From an uncultured Eubacteriales bacterium (GTDB lineage: Bacteria; Bacillota; Clostridia; Oscillospirales; Acutalibacteraceae), in the NCBI GenBank assembly GCA_934457415.1, contig CAKSHM010000003.1, positions 62,001 through 126,000 of the forward strand: a DNA stretch of 64,000 nt. Reading direction: 5' to 3'. The notes beneath the pieces were generated by a model that worked only from the letters and a program-made list of their open reading frames with translations, ran no database searches and was not told where the DNA came from. Positions 34,176 through 42,396 of the stretch are shown here, piece by piece; the first letter of the stretch is position 1; every line of letters begins with the position of its first letter. The position numbers and the translations under genes were made by a program.

Positions 34176-34990
34176 TCGTCCTCTATATCCACCTGTTCAA
34201 GAAAATTCTTTTCAATATCCCTGCCGAGAAGTCTTGCCGCGGTTTTTTCAAAGGCATCGGTTTTATCGCTTACAAAAAATTTATATTCGGGAAGAGCAGA
34301 GCCGTCGTTTGAAAGACCGGATTTTTCAAGCTGTTCCTTTACTGCCTGCGCCGTCGCCGTTCCCATATTTATAAGCACTGTATCCTTGCCCATTTCAGCC
34401 GCTATAATGTCTTCAAGCACGGGAAAATGCGTACAACCCAAAATCAGTGTGTCAACACCCGCTTTTTTCATAGGTTCAAGATATCTTCTGACAGTTTCTT
34501 TAACCACGGGATCATTTTTATCCGTCCACCCTGCCTCAACCAATGAGACAAGCATGGTAGCACTGTTTTCTATAACCTCGGCGTCGGGAATGAGTTTTAA
34601 AATCTGCTTTTTGTGCGCCTGTGTTTTTATAGTTGCGCTTGTTGCAAGCACCCCGATTTTTTTATTGACGGTAGCTTTGACTGCCGCATTTACCGAATTT
34701 GAAACCACTTCAACAAACGGAACCGGCAGATATTTTCCTGTATCATAAGCGACAGACGAAACCGTTCCGCAAGCCGCCACAATCAGCTTAACATTATTTT
34801 TAAGTAAAAATTTTTCATCCTGCAAGGCATATTTTTTTATTATATCATGGCTTTTTGTTCCGTAAGGAACTCTGCCGGTATCTCCGAAATAAACAATGCT
34901 TTCCATAGGTAGCTTTTTCATAATTTCCTTTGCTACGGTAAGTCCGCCTATTCCGGAGTCAAAAAGACCGATAGCCCTGTTATCCGACAA
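34172..34990 (-). CDS. murI: Glutamate racemase
   Basis: 272 residues. IGLFDSGIGGLTVAKEI is the conserved start. The two catalytic cysteines lie in VAACGTVSS (C74) and LGCTHFPVL. MurI makes D-glutamate for peptidoglycan. The first cysteine motif reads ACGT rather than ACNT, a variant I believe occurs in some Clostridia. The start is TTG, with AAGGAGG 8 bases upstream. It heads the block down to the SGNH hydrolase. Confidence 0.95.
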   Translation of the reverse strand: MSDNRAIGLFDSGIGGLTVAKEIMKKLPMESIVYFGDTGRVPYGTKSHDIIKKYALQDEKFLLKNNVKLIVAACGTVSSVAYDTGKYLPVPFVEVVSNSVNAAVKATVNKKIGVLATSATIKTQAHKKQILKLIPDAEVIENSATMLVSLVEAGWTDKNDPVVKETVRRYLEPMKKAGVDTLILGCTHFPVLEDIIAAEMGKDTVLINMGTATAQAVKEQLEKSGLSNDGSALPEYKFFVSDKTDAFEKTAARLLGRDIEKNFLEQVDIEDE

Positions 34991-35031
34991 AACTGCCGCC
35001 TCCTTTTTAAAAGTGCAGAAAACTTCATATT

Positions 35032-35060
35032 ATAATACCATATTTTTTTAAATTCTGCAA
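35032..35060 (-). promoter_or_regulatory. Promoter of the murI-argS-pncB-lon block
   Basis: TTGCAG (35055-35060), 17 bases, TATTAT (35032-35037) on the reverse strand, about 40 bases before the murI TTG. Confidence 0.6.
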
Positions 35061-35100
35061 CTGTTTTGTCCAAAGAAAGCGGCTTTAATAAAAATGCTTT

Positions 35101-36171
35101 TTAAATGCCCGTGATTTCTTTTATTTTTTTTTGCGCATAAACATTCAAATTTTCGAAATCCATAGCGGAAATATAATAGCTTTCAAGCTCATCATGCACG
35201 CTCTTTGCTGTTTTTAAAATATTTACAGCGCTTAAAATGAGCTCGCCGAATACCCGTTTTTCAAAGCTTCTCTGATTTTTTTCACCGCTTTGCGGCTTTA
35301 AAAATCTTCTTGCGTGAATTCTTCTTATATCTGAATTTAACTTTATAAAACGGTTTTCTGTCATAACGCAAAGATTTAAGGACGGAATTTCAATGTGGTC
35401 ATAAATAAGGCTCGGTAAAAAAGGATTTTTATAAACTGTTGCCTCAAGTCCGCGCTTCCCTGCCTCCTCTTTTAAAATACCGATAATACAGCTTGATACC
35501 ACTCCGATATTATCGGAAATTATAACCCTGTTTTTACACCTTTCATAAAGCTCTGCGGAAAAATCATAAAAACCCTCGGGCGTTATACCGCTCAAAAATC
35601 TGAAGGTGGGTTTAATCTGCTTTTTTCCGGTTTTAAAATATTTTTTTATAATTGATTTCGCATATCTCTGTGTTTTTTCAAAATCAACCGCTCTTTTTTG
35701 CGCTTCAACGCTTTTTTCAAGCAGCTCGCCCGCCGCGGAAAGATAGGCTGAGGCTATTCCGTGAACAATTTTGTTTCTGTCGGTCAAAAGCTTTATTTCC
35801 GCTCGGTTTTTATAGAGCATATCCGAATCATAAAATTCGCCTAAATTTATAATGTTTTCTACAGCCCCGGGGTATATGGGCTCTACTACATGCGGAGCCG
35901 TGCCGTCAAGCACAACTGTTTTTTTGTTTTCGATTATAACGGCGTCCAAAGAATCCGGATCGCTGCTGCATGGGCATTCTGTAACGAGCTGTTTTTTTGC
36001 TTTTGCATTTTGGGCAAGCTTTTTCATAAAAGAAGATTTTCCCGTTCCTGGCCCGCCCTTTATTATGTACACCCTCCAGCCGTCCGAGTTTTTAAAGAAA
36101 TCGCCGAAATGCGAAACAAAGCCCTCACAGGAATTTGCCGCCAAAAAAGCATGCTTTTTAACTGTTTTCAT
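35101..36171 (-). CDS. P-loop ATPase-like protein with two related halves
   Basis: 356 residues. The first half has a clear Walker A loop, IIKGGPGTGKSSFMKKLA (about residues 36-53). The second half (from about residue 195, TFRFLSGITPEGF) looks like a repeat of the fold but its nucleotide loop position reads DNIGVVSSCIIGIL and lacks GKS/T. I recall an uncharacterised family of about 360-residue Clostridia proteins with this two-half plan; no function is known. AAGGAGA precedes the ATG, and the T-arm-like repeat copy B lies directly upstream. Confidence 0.78.
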   Translation of the reverse strand: MKTVKKHAFLAANSCEGFVSHFGDFFKNSDGWRVYIIKGGPGTGKSSFMKKLAQNAKAKKQLVTECPCSSDPDSLDAVIIENKKTVVLDGTAPHVVEPIYPGAVENIINLGEFYDSDMLYKNRAEIKLLTDRNKIVHGIASAYLSAAGELLEKSVEAQKRAVDFEKTQRYAKSIIKKYFKTGKKQIKPTFRFLSGITPEGFYDFSAELYERCKNRVIISDNIGVVSSCIIGILKEEAGKRGLEATVYKNPFLPSLIYDHIEIPSLNLCVMTENRFIKLNSDIRRIHARRFLKPQSGEKNQRSFEKRVFGELILSAVNILKTAKSVHDELESYYISAMDFENLNVYAQKKIKEITGI

Positions 36172-36185
36172 ATCAATTCTCCTTA

Positions 36186-36247
36186 GTGTGACAGGACTCG
36201 AACCTGCCGCGGTTTCGCTCGCCGTCTTTTAGATTGCGGCTTTGCGT
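36186..36247 (-). repeat. 62-base T-arm-like repeat, copy B
   Basis: 55 of 62 bases match 12495-12556. On the reverse strand it ends GCAGGTTCGAGTCCTG then TCACAC, with five-pair T-stem geometry and a TTCGAGT loop. It abuts the AAGGAGA of the P-loop ATPase gene, the same placement as copy A has before infB. A short GCAAGGC/GCCTTGC palindrome lies next to it at about 36258-36274. Confidence 0.8.
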
Positions 36248-36346
36248 GTGATTTGTGCAAGGCGTCAGCCTTGCTGCAAATTTCTGCCATATACTATTCA
36301 GCTTTAACCCTGTTTGATACTTTTTTTAAATATTTTTATTTTTTCC

Positions 36347-36374
36347 TTGACAAGACGGTAATAAGGAGTATAAT
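36347..36374 (+). promoter_or_regulatory. Consensus promoter of the arsR-cadA operon
   Basis: TTGACA (36347-36352), 16 bases, TATAAT (36369-36374). Predicted start about 36381, inside the operator-like palindromes. Confidence 0.8.
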
Positions 36375-36381
36375 ATACAAC

Positions 36382-36409
36382 AGTTGAACAACTATTCAAT
36401 CGTTTGAAT
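36382..36409 (+). promoter_or_regulatory. Candidate metal-sensor operator
   Basis: Two palindromes in tandem: AGTTG-AA-CAACT (36382-36393) and ATTCAA-TCGT-TTGAAT (36394-36409). TTCAA...TTGAA half-sites are typical of ArsR/CadC operators, and these lie between the -10 box and the ribosome binding site, where binding would block transcription. Confidence 0.6.
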
Positions 36410-36420
36410 GAGGTGGTATT

Positions 36421-36750
36421 ACGGAAAACGAAAAAGCAGGAAATACTACTTGTGAAAACCGTCTCCCCCCAATTGACACCCTTTATGATTTAGCGGAGCT
36501 TTACAGGCTGTTCGGAGATTCTACCAGAATCAGAATTCTTTATGTGCTGTTAGACAGCGAGCTGTGCGTGAACGATATTGCGCAAAGGCTTGACATGACC
36601 TCATCTGCTATTTCTCACCAATTGAGGCTGCTTAAGAGCGCGGGGCTTGTAAAATACAGGAGAGAGGGAAAAACATGTTTTTACTCTCTTGCAGACGATC
36701 ATGTCGAAACGATTATAAATCAGGGTCTTGAACACATCACGGAGGAATGA
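36421..36750 (+). CDS. ArsR/CadC-type metal-responsive repressor, apparent ACG start
   Basis: 109 residues if translation starts at the ACG at 36421. The winged-helix core is clear: LAELYRLFGDSTRIRILYVL, ELCVNDIAQRLDMTSSAISH and HQLRLLKSAGLVKYRREGKT. The first ordinary start codon in frame is a GTG at 36544, which would delete helices needed for the fold, and an in-frame stop lies at 36409. GAGG is exactly 7 bases before the ACG, so ACG stands where ATG is expected. Of the CadC metal cysteines, ELCVCD reads ELCVND here; a further Cys lies near the N terminus (TCENR). It overlaps cadA and probably represses it. Confidence 0.85.
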   Translation, partial: TENEKAGNTTCENRLPPIDTLYDLAELYRLFGDSTRIRILYVLLDSELCVNDIAQRLDMTSSAISHQLRLLKSAGLVKYRREGKTCFYSLADDHVETIINQGLEHITEE

Positions 36751-36752
36751 TT

Positions 36753-38609
36753 ATGAAAGAGCACAAGGAAAGTATTATAAAAATAGGGCTTACGGTGGTT
36801 TTATTCTCAGCCGCAGTTATAGCCGACAAGACATTGGCACTTCCGGTATACGGAAAAATATTGCTTTATGTTATCCCCTATCTTGTAGCAGGCTTTGAAG
36901 CGATTGCGGAAGCCTTTAAAAACATTTTTCACGGCGATTTTTTCGATGAGGCATTTTTAATGGTTATCGCGACTGTTGCGGCATTTATAATAGGAGAATA
37001 TCCCGAAGCGGTATTTGTTATGCTTTTTTTCAATATCGGAGAATTATTCGAGGACATTGCTTGCGACAACAGCAGAAAGAAAATCAGCTCGCTTATGGAT
37101 TTAAAGGCAGAAACGGTAAGCGTTGAAAGAGACGGTGTTATAACCTCGGTTGACCCGAAGAATGTTAAGGCAGGAGAAATCATTGTTGTAAAGCCCGGGG
37201 AAAAGGTAGCGCTTGACGGAACCGTAACCGAGGGCGAAAGCTCGGTTGACAACAGCGCGCTTACAGGTGAAAGCGTTCCTGTAGAGGTTAAGGCTTCAGA
37301 CAGGATTTACAGCGGCGGAATCAACTTAAACGCCGTATTAAAAATAAAGGTTGAAAGCGAATACAAGGATTCGACGGTAGCGAGAATTCTTGACCTTGTT
37401 GAGCATTCGGCGGACAAGAAAGCGAAAACCGAAAAGTTTATAACAAAATTTTCAAAAATTTACACGCCTATAGTTGTTATTCTTGCAATTCTTTACGCGA
37501 TAGTCCCCTCTGTTATCACGGGTGATTTTCATAAGTATATTTACAGCGCTATTTCGTTCTTGGTCGTTTCCTGTCCGTGCGCGCTTGTAATTTCAGTTCC
37601 GCTGACCTATTTCTGTGCAATAGGCGGAGCTTCAAAAAACGGTATTCTTATAAAAGGCGCTGAAGCGATAGAAAATCTTACGCATGCAAAATGCTGTATT
37701 TTCGACAAGACGGGAACGCTTACTAAGGGTAAATTCCAAGTTGTTGCCATTCACCCCGAAAATATTGACGAGGACGCTCTTCTTACCATGGCGGCAAGAG
37801 TCGAATCATTTTCAAGCCATCCTATTTCGCAGTCTATCATAGCGGCGGCAAAAATAAAAAAGCTTGATTTTGAGGGAGATATTTCCGATGTTAAAGAGCT
37901 TTCGGGAATGGGTATGAGCGCAGTAACGGAAAATAAGGAGCAATTGCTCATAGGAAACGAAAAGCTTATGGCAAAAAACGGTATAGAATACCACTCCTGT
38001 CATGTAGAGGGAACCGTGATCCATGTTGCCTGCGGCGGAAAGTATGCGGGACACATTGTTATTTCAGATATTTTAAAGCCCGAAAGCATTTCGGCAATAA
38101 AAAGGCTTAAGGCAGAAGGAATTAAAACCGTAATGCTGACAGGCGACAAGAAAGCATCCGCAGAAAACATTGCGAAGCTTACCGGCATTGACGAATATCA
38201 CTGTGAACTTATGCCGGCGGATAAGGTTAAAAAGACCGAGGAAATAATGGCTCAGGAGAACGGAAAAACCGTATTTACCGGAGACGGAATAAACGACGCG
38301 CCTGTTTTGATGAGAGCCGATGTGGGAATTGCGATGGGCGGACTCGGGAGCGACGCTGCAATAGAAGCTGCCGATATTGTTATCATGGACGATAACATTT
38401 CAAAGGTTTCAACCTGCGTTAAAATTTCCAAATACACAAACTCGATCGCCGTGCAGAATATAGTCTTTTCAATAAGCATTAAAATACTTGTTCTTATTCT
38501 TTCTATTATCGGAATACGGGGGGTCATGTGGCTTGCTGCGATTTCCGATGTCGGAGTTATGGTAATAGCGGTTTGCAATGCCATGAGGGCGCTTAAAACA
38601 AAATTTTAA
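36753..38609 (+). CDS. cadA: Heavy-metal-translocating P1B-type ATPase (Cd/Zn/Co export)
   Basis: 618 residues. P-type ATPase features: actuator TGES, the metal-site CPC in SCPCALVIS (about 274-276), the phosphorylated aspartate in DKTGTLTKG (about 318), the HP locus SSHPIS, and the hinge GDGINDAPVL. CPC together with the C-terminal helices points to Zn/Cd/Pb/Co export. No N-terminal metal-binding (HMA) domain is present; membrane helices begin by residue 12. I use the second ATG because GGAGG is 7 bases before it; an ATG two codons earlier overlaps the repressor stop. It forms an operon with the ArsR gene. Confidence 0.95.
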   Translation: MKEHKESIIKIGLTVVLFSAAVIADKTLALPVYGKILLYVIPYLVAGFEAIAEAFKNIFHGDFFDEAFLMVIATVAAFIIGEYPEAVFVMLFFNIGELFEDIACDNSRKKISSLMDLKAETVSVERDGVITSVDPKNVKAGEIIVVKPGEKVALDGTVTEGESSVDNSALTGESVPVEVKASDRIYSGGINLNAVLKIKVESEYKDSTVARILDLVEHSADKKAKTEKFITKFSKIYTPIVVILAILYAIVPSVITGDFHKYIYSAISFLVVSCPCALVISVPLTYFCAIGGASKNGILIKGAEAIENLTHAKCCIFDKTGTLTKGKFQVVAIHPENIDEDALLTMAARVESFSSHPISQSIIAAAKIKKLDFEGDISDVKELSGMGMSAVTENKEQLLIGNEKLMAKNGIEYHSCHVEGTVIHVACGGKYAGHIVISDILKPESISAIKRLKAEGIKTVMLTGDKKASAENIAKLTGIDEYHCELMPADKVKKTEEIMAQENGKTVFTGDGINDAPVLMRADVGIAMGGLGSDAAIEAADIVIMDDNISKVSTCVKISKYTNSIAVQNIVFSISIKILVLILSIIGIRGVMWLAAISDVGVMVIAVCNAMRALKTKF

Positions 38610-38616
38610 ATCACCG

Positions 38617-38668
38617 TTACAACAAAATAACCGTTCCTTACTTTTAAGGAACGGTTATTTTGTTGTAA
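38617..38668. terminator. Long perfect hairpin between cadA and gdhA
   Basis: A 24-base arm (38617-38640) pairs perfectly with 38645-38668 around a CTTT loop. Each arm contains runs of A/T next to the stem, so it can end both convergent genes. Confidence 0.85.
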
Positions 38669-38674
38669 GTATTA

Positions 38675-40024
38675 TCAGTAAGCAATACCCTGAGCGATCA
38701 TAGCTTCTGCAACCTTTTCAAAGCCTGCGATATTAGCGCCTGCTACGAGGTTTCCTTTAAGGCCGTATTTCTCAGCGGCATTATTGGCATTATGGAAGAT
38801 ATTTACCATAATGTTTTTAAGCTTAGCGTCAACCTCTTCGAAGGACCAGCTGTAACGCATGGAGTTCTGGCTCATTTCAAGAGCAGAGGTCGCAACACCG
38901 CCTGCGTTTGCTGCCTTTGCGGGAGCAAAAAGAACGCCCGAATTCTGGAATACTGCAATAGCTTCGGGAGTTGAAGGCATATTTGCGCCTTCTCCTACTG
39001 CCATTACGCCGTTTGCAACTAAAGCCTTTGCGGACTCTTCGTCAATTTCATTCTGAGTAGCACACGGAAGAGCGATATCGCACTTAACGGTCCAGATTCC
39101 CTTGCAGCCCTCGTGATACTCGGCACCTTCAACGCGGTTTACATATTCCTTGATTCTTCCGCGCTCAACCTCTTTTATCTGCTTGACAACAGCAAGGTTG
39201 ATACCCTTTTCATCGTAAATATATCCGTTTGAATCGGACATGGCGACAACCTTGGCTCCAAGTTCGGTTGCCTTTTCATTTGCATAGATTGCAACGTTAC
39301 CCGAGCCTGAAACAACAGCGGTTTTACCCTTAAATGAATCATTTTTCATACATTTGAGCATTTCTTCTACAAAGTAGCAAAGGCCGTAACCCGTAGCCTC
39401 TGTGCGGGCGAGAGAGCCGCCGTAAGAAAGGCCTTTACCCGTAAGAACGCCTGTATATTCATTTCTGAGTCTCTTATACTGACCAAACATAAAACCAATT
39501 TCTCTGGCTCCCGTTCCGATATCTCCGGCGGGAACATCGGTATCCGCTCCGATATGCTTTGAAAGCTCTGTCATAAAACTCTGACAGAAACGCATTATTT
39601 CGCCGTCCGACTTGCCCTTAGGGTCAAAATCCGAGCCGCCCTTGCCTCCGCCGATAGGAAGACCCGTGAGGCTGTTTTTAAATATCTGCTCAAAGCCCAG
39701 GAACTTGATTACGGAAGCGTTAACGGACGGATGAAGTCTTATTCCTCCCTTATACGGACCGATTGCCGAGTTAAACTGAACGCGGTAACCGCGGTTTACC
39801 TGAACCTTTCCGTTATCATCAACCCAAGAAACACGGAAGAAAATCTGACGCTCCGGCTCAACGATGCGCTCTAAAACGCCGTTAGCCTCAATTCGCTTAT
39901 CCGCTTCCACTACGGGCTCTAACGATTCAAGAACTTCATAAACCGCCTGCAAAAATTCTTTTTCTGCGGGGCTGCGCTTTTCAACCGCCGCATAAACCCT
40001 ATTTAAATATTCCGATTTAAACAT
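38675..40024 (-). CDS. gdhA: NADP-type glutamate dehydrogenase
   Basis: 449 residues, the length of hexameric bacterial GDH. GGKGGSDFDPKGKSDGEIMRFC contains the substrate-binding lysines; the dinucleotide domain has VSGSGNVAIYANEKA. It interconverts 2-oxoglutarate plus ammonia with glutamate and is likely the main ammonia assimilation route here. The ATG at 40024 has GGAGG 7 bases upstream; 19 extra codons upstream carry no site. Confidence 0.96.
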   Translation of the reverse strand: MFKSEYLNRVYAAVEKRSPAEKEFLQAVYEVLESLEPVVEADKRIEANGVLERIVEPERQIFFRVSWVDDNGKVQVNRGYRVQFNSAIGPYKGGIRLHPSVNASVIKFLGFEQIFKNSLTGLPIGGGKGGSDFDPKGKSDGEIMRFCQSFMTELSKHIGADTDVPAGDIGTGAREIGFMFGQYKRLRNEYTGVLTGKGLSYGGSLARTEATGYGLCYFVEEMLKCMKNDSFKGKTAVVSGSGNVAIYANEKATELGAKVVAMSDSNGYIYDEKGINLAVVKQIKEVERGRIKEYVNRVEGAEYHEGCKGIWTVKCDIALPCATQNEIDEESAKALVANGVMAVGEGANMPSTPEAIAVFQNSGVLFAPAKAANAGGVATSALEMSQNSMRYSWSFEEVDAKLKNIMVNIFHNANNAAEKYGLKGNLVAGANIAGFEKVAEAMIAQGIAY

Positions 40025-40052
40025 TTTTCTGCCTCCAATACAATATATAAAA

Positions 40053-40081
40053 ATAATACAGCTTTTTTTTTGCCCCGTCAA
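40053..40081 (-). promoter_or_regulatory. Promoter of gdhA
   Basis: TTGACG (40076-40081), 17 bases, TATTAT (40053-40058) on the reverse strand, about 30 bases before the start codon. Confidence 0.7.
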
Positions 40082-40131
40082 TAAAAAATTTTAAATTTTT
40101 TTTAAATAAATATATTTTTAATATGTTTCCC

Positions 40132-40160
40132 TTGACAAAAATAAAACATAAGCGTATTAT
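40132..40160 (+). promoter_or_regulatory. Promoter of the thrS T-box transcript
   Basis: TTGACA (40132-40137), 17 bases, TATTAT (40155-40160). Confidence 0.75.
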
Positions 40161-40166
40161 AAATAT

Positions 40167-40418
40167 AAAGCTATGATAAGGAAAAGAGCCGAATTATACA
40201 GGATTTAAAGAGAGCGTCACAAAAGCTGAAAGTGCCGCATGAATGTCTCGGTGTCTTACCGCCCTTTGAGTGCCGCGGGTAAAAAACGCGGACGGATTAT
40301 CCTGCGTTAAAGGATTTTGAGTGCCGCTTTAAATTCAAAGCGGAATGCGGGTGGAACCGCGGAGCTTTTTAAAAAATTTTGCTTCGTCCCTGATTTTTTT
40401 CAGAGACGGAGTTTTTTT
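40167..40418 (+). promoter_or_regulatory. T-box riboswitch before thrS
   Basis: The T-box core GCGGGTGGAACCGCGG is at 40347-40362. A terminator stem follows (40382-40393 with 40400-40411, 11 of 12 paired) and ends in TTTTTTT. AGAGAGCG at about 40209 fits the stem I base. The most likely specifier is ACC (Thr) at 40258-40260, followed by GCCCTTTGAGTG. With the promoter it accounts for the noncoding stretch 40082-40440. Confidence 0.92.
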
Positions 40419-40440
40419 AGTTTTACAGGAGGGTTAAAAA

Positions 40441-42351
40441 ATGATAGATGTTGTTTTAAAGGACAATTCAAAAATCTCATTAAATGACGGCGCTTGTGCT
40501 TATGACGCTGCCGCCGCAATCGGCGCAGGGCTCGCAAAAAGAGCGTGCGCCGCAAAAATCAACGGTGAGAACAAGGATCTGCGCACCGTATTAAATGACG
40601 GCGACTCGCTTGAAATTCTCACATTTGACGATGAATACGGCAGGTGGACCTTCCGCCACACCGCGTCTCATATTATGGCACAGGCGGTTAAGCGCCTGTA
40701 TCCTGAGGCTAAGCTTACGATAGGACCTGCGGTTGACGACGGATTTTATTATGATTTCGATGTTGCAGAAAGCTTTACGACAGAGGATCTCGAAAAAATC
40801 GAGGCGGAAATGAAAAAAATCGTTAAAGAGGATATTAAGCTTGAAAGATTTACAATGTCAAAGGAAGAGGCTGTAAAATTCTTTGAAGAAAAGGGCGAGC
40901 CTTACAAAATCGAGCTTGTTGAAAATCTTCCGGAGGGCGAAGAGATAAGTTTTTATTCTCAGGGAGACTTTACCGACCTTTGCGCAGGCGCTCATCTTAT
41001 GAGTACAGGTCAGGTCAAGGCCTTTAAGCTCACTTCCGCAACCGGTGCATATTGGCACGGAGATTCAAACAACAGAATGCTCTGCCGTGTTTACGGAACG
41101 GCATTTCCGAAACAGAGCGAGCTTGAAGAATATCTTTTAATGATTGAAGAAGCTAAAAAACGCGACCACAGGAAGCTGGGGAAAGAACTCGGACTTTTTG
41201 CCCTGCGTGACGAAGCTCCAGGAATGCCTTTCTTCCTTCCTAAAGGTATGGTACTGAGAAACACACTTATCGGCTACTGGAGAGAGGTTCATAAAAAATG
41301 GGATTATCTTGAAATCTCAACGCCACAGATCATGCGCCGCTCATTATGGGAAACATCGGGTCACTGGGATCATTATCATGACGATATGTATACGACCGTT
41401 ATTGATGACGAGGATTTCGCGATAAAGCCGATGAACTGCCCCGGAAGCATTCTTGTTTATGAACTTGAACCGCATTCATACAAAGAACTGCCCCTGCGGT
41501 ACGGCGAACTCGGAAAGGTACACCGTAACGAATTATCAGGCGCTCTGCACGGTCTGTTCAGAGTACGCTGTTTTACTCAGGACGACGCGCACATCTTACT
41601 TGCCCCCGAGCAGATAAAGGATGAGGTTGTAAGAATAGCTCAGCTGTTTGACGAAGTTTACAGTCTTTTCGGGCTTCCCTATGAAATTGAGCTTTCAACC
41701 ATGCCTGAGGATCACATAGGCTCAAAGGAAGACTGGGATATTGCGACAAAGGCACTTGCGGACGCTATAACAGGAGTCGGAAAGACATATACTGTAAACG
41801 AAGGCGACGGAGCGTTTTACGGACCGAAGCTTGACTTCCACATTAAAGACAGCTTAGGAAGAACATGGCAGTGCGGAACAATTCAGCTTGACTTCCAGCT
41901 TCCGGGAAGATTCGGACTTGAATATACCGGTTCTGACGGAGAAAAGCACTGTCCCGTTATGATACACCGAGTTGTTTTCGGCTCAATTGAGCGCTTTATC
42001 GGAGTTATCACCGAGCATTTTGCAGGCGCTTTCCCCGTCTGGCTCGCACCGGTACAGGTTGAAATTCTACCGATAGCTGACAGGCACGCAGAATATGCTG
42101 ACAAAATAAAGGCTGAGCTTGAAGCTCTCGGTATCAGAGCCAAAACCGATACAAGAAACGAAAAAATCGGTTACAAAATAAGAGAAGCAAGGCTCCAAAA
42201 AATTCCTTATATGCTTGTTGTCGGAGACAAGGAGACGGAAAACGGTACTGTTTCTGTCCGCAGAAGAGGCGAAGACAAGGAACTCGGAAGCATGCCTTTA
42301 GAAGAATTCAAGGAAAAGATATTAGGCGAAATCAATTCAAAAGCTTTATAA
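40441..42351 (+). CDS. thrS: Threonine-tRNA ligase
   Basis: 636 residues. Domains: TGS (1-62), the editing domain with HxxxH as HTASH (73-77) and TDLCAGAHL, the class II catalytic core with the zinc-site cysteine in MNCPGS and motif 2 FRVRCFTQDDAHI, and the C-terminal anticodon domain. It charges tRNA-Thr and clears mischarged serine. AGGAGGG is upstream of the ATG. The T-box leader controls it. Confidence 0.98.
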   Translation: MIDVVLKDNSKISLNDGACAYDAAAAIGAGLAKRACAAKINGENKDLRTVLNDGDSLEILTFDDEYGRWTFRHTASHIMAQAVKRLYPEAKLTIGPAVDDGFYYDFDVAESFTTEDLEKIEAEMKKIVKEDIKLERFTMSKEEAVKFFEEKGEPYKIELVENLPEGEEISFYSQGDFTDLCAGAHLMSTGQVKAFKLTSATGAYWHGDSNNRMLCRVYGTAFPKQSELEEYLLMIEEAKKRDHRKLGKELGLFALRDEAPGMPFFLPKGMVLRNTLIGYWREVHKKWDYLEISTPQIMRRSLWETSGHWDHYHDDMYTTVIDDEDFAIKPMNCPGSILVYELEPHSYKELPLRYGELGKVHRNELSGALHGLFRVRCFTQDDAHILLAPEQIKDEVVRIAQLFDEVYSLFGLPYEIELSTMPEDHIGSKEDWDIATKALADAITGVGKTYTVNEGDGAFYGPKLDFHIKDSLGRTWQCGTIQLDFQLPGRFGLEYTGSDGEKHCPVMIHRVVFGSIERFIGVITEHFAGAFPVWLAPVQVEILPIADRHAEYADKIKAELEALGIRAKTDTRNEKIGYKIREARLQKIPYMLVVGDKETENGTVSVRRRGEDKELGSMPLEEFKEKILGEINSKAL

Positions 42352-42354
42352 TAT

Positions 42355-42396
42355 AAATACCGCGGGCAGTAAAAAACACCCGCGGTATTTATTTTT
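42355..42396. terminator. Terminator of thrS, overlapping the AraC-gene stop
   Basis: Twelve-pair stem AAATACCGCGGG / CCCGCGGTATTT (42355-42366 with 42379-42390), followed by ATTTTTTG. Confidence 0.85.

Noticed and set aside
36544..36750. A 68-residue regulator starting at GTG 36544
   Set aside because: It would lack the first helices of the ArsR fold that are clearly encoded upstream, and no ribosome binding site precedes this GTG.
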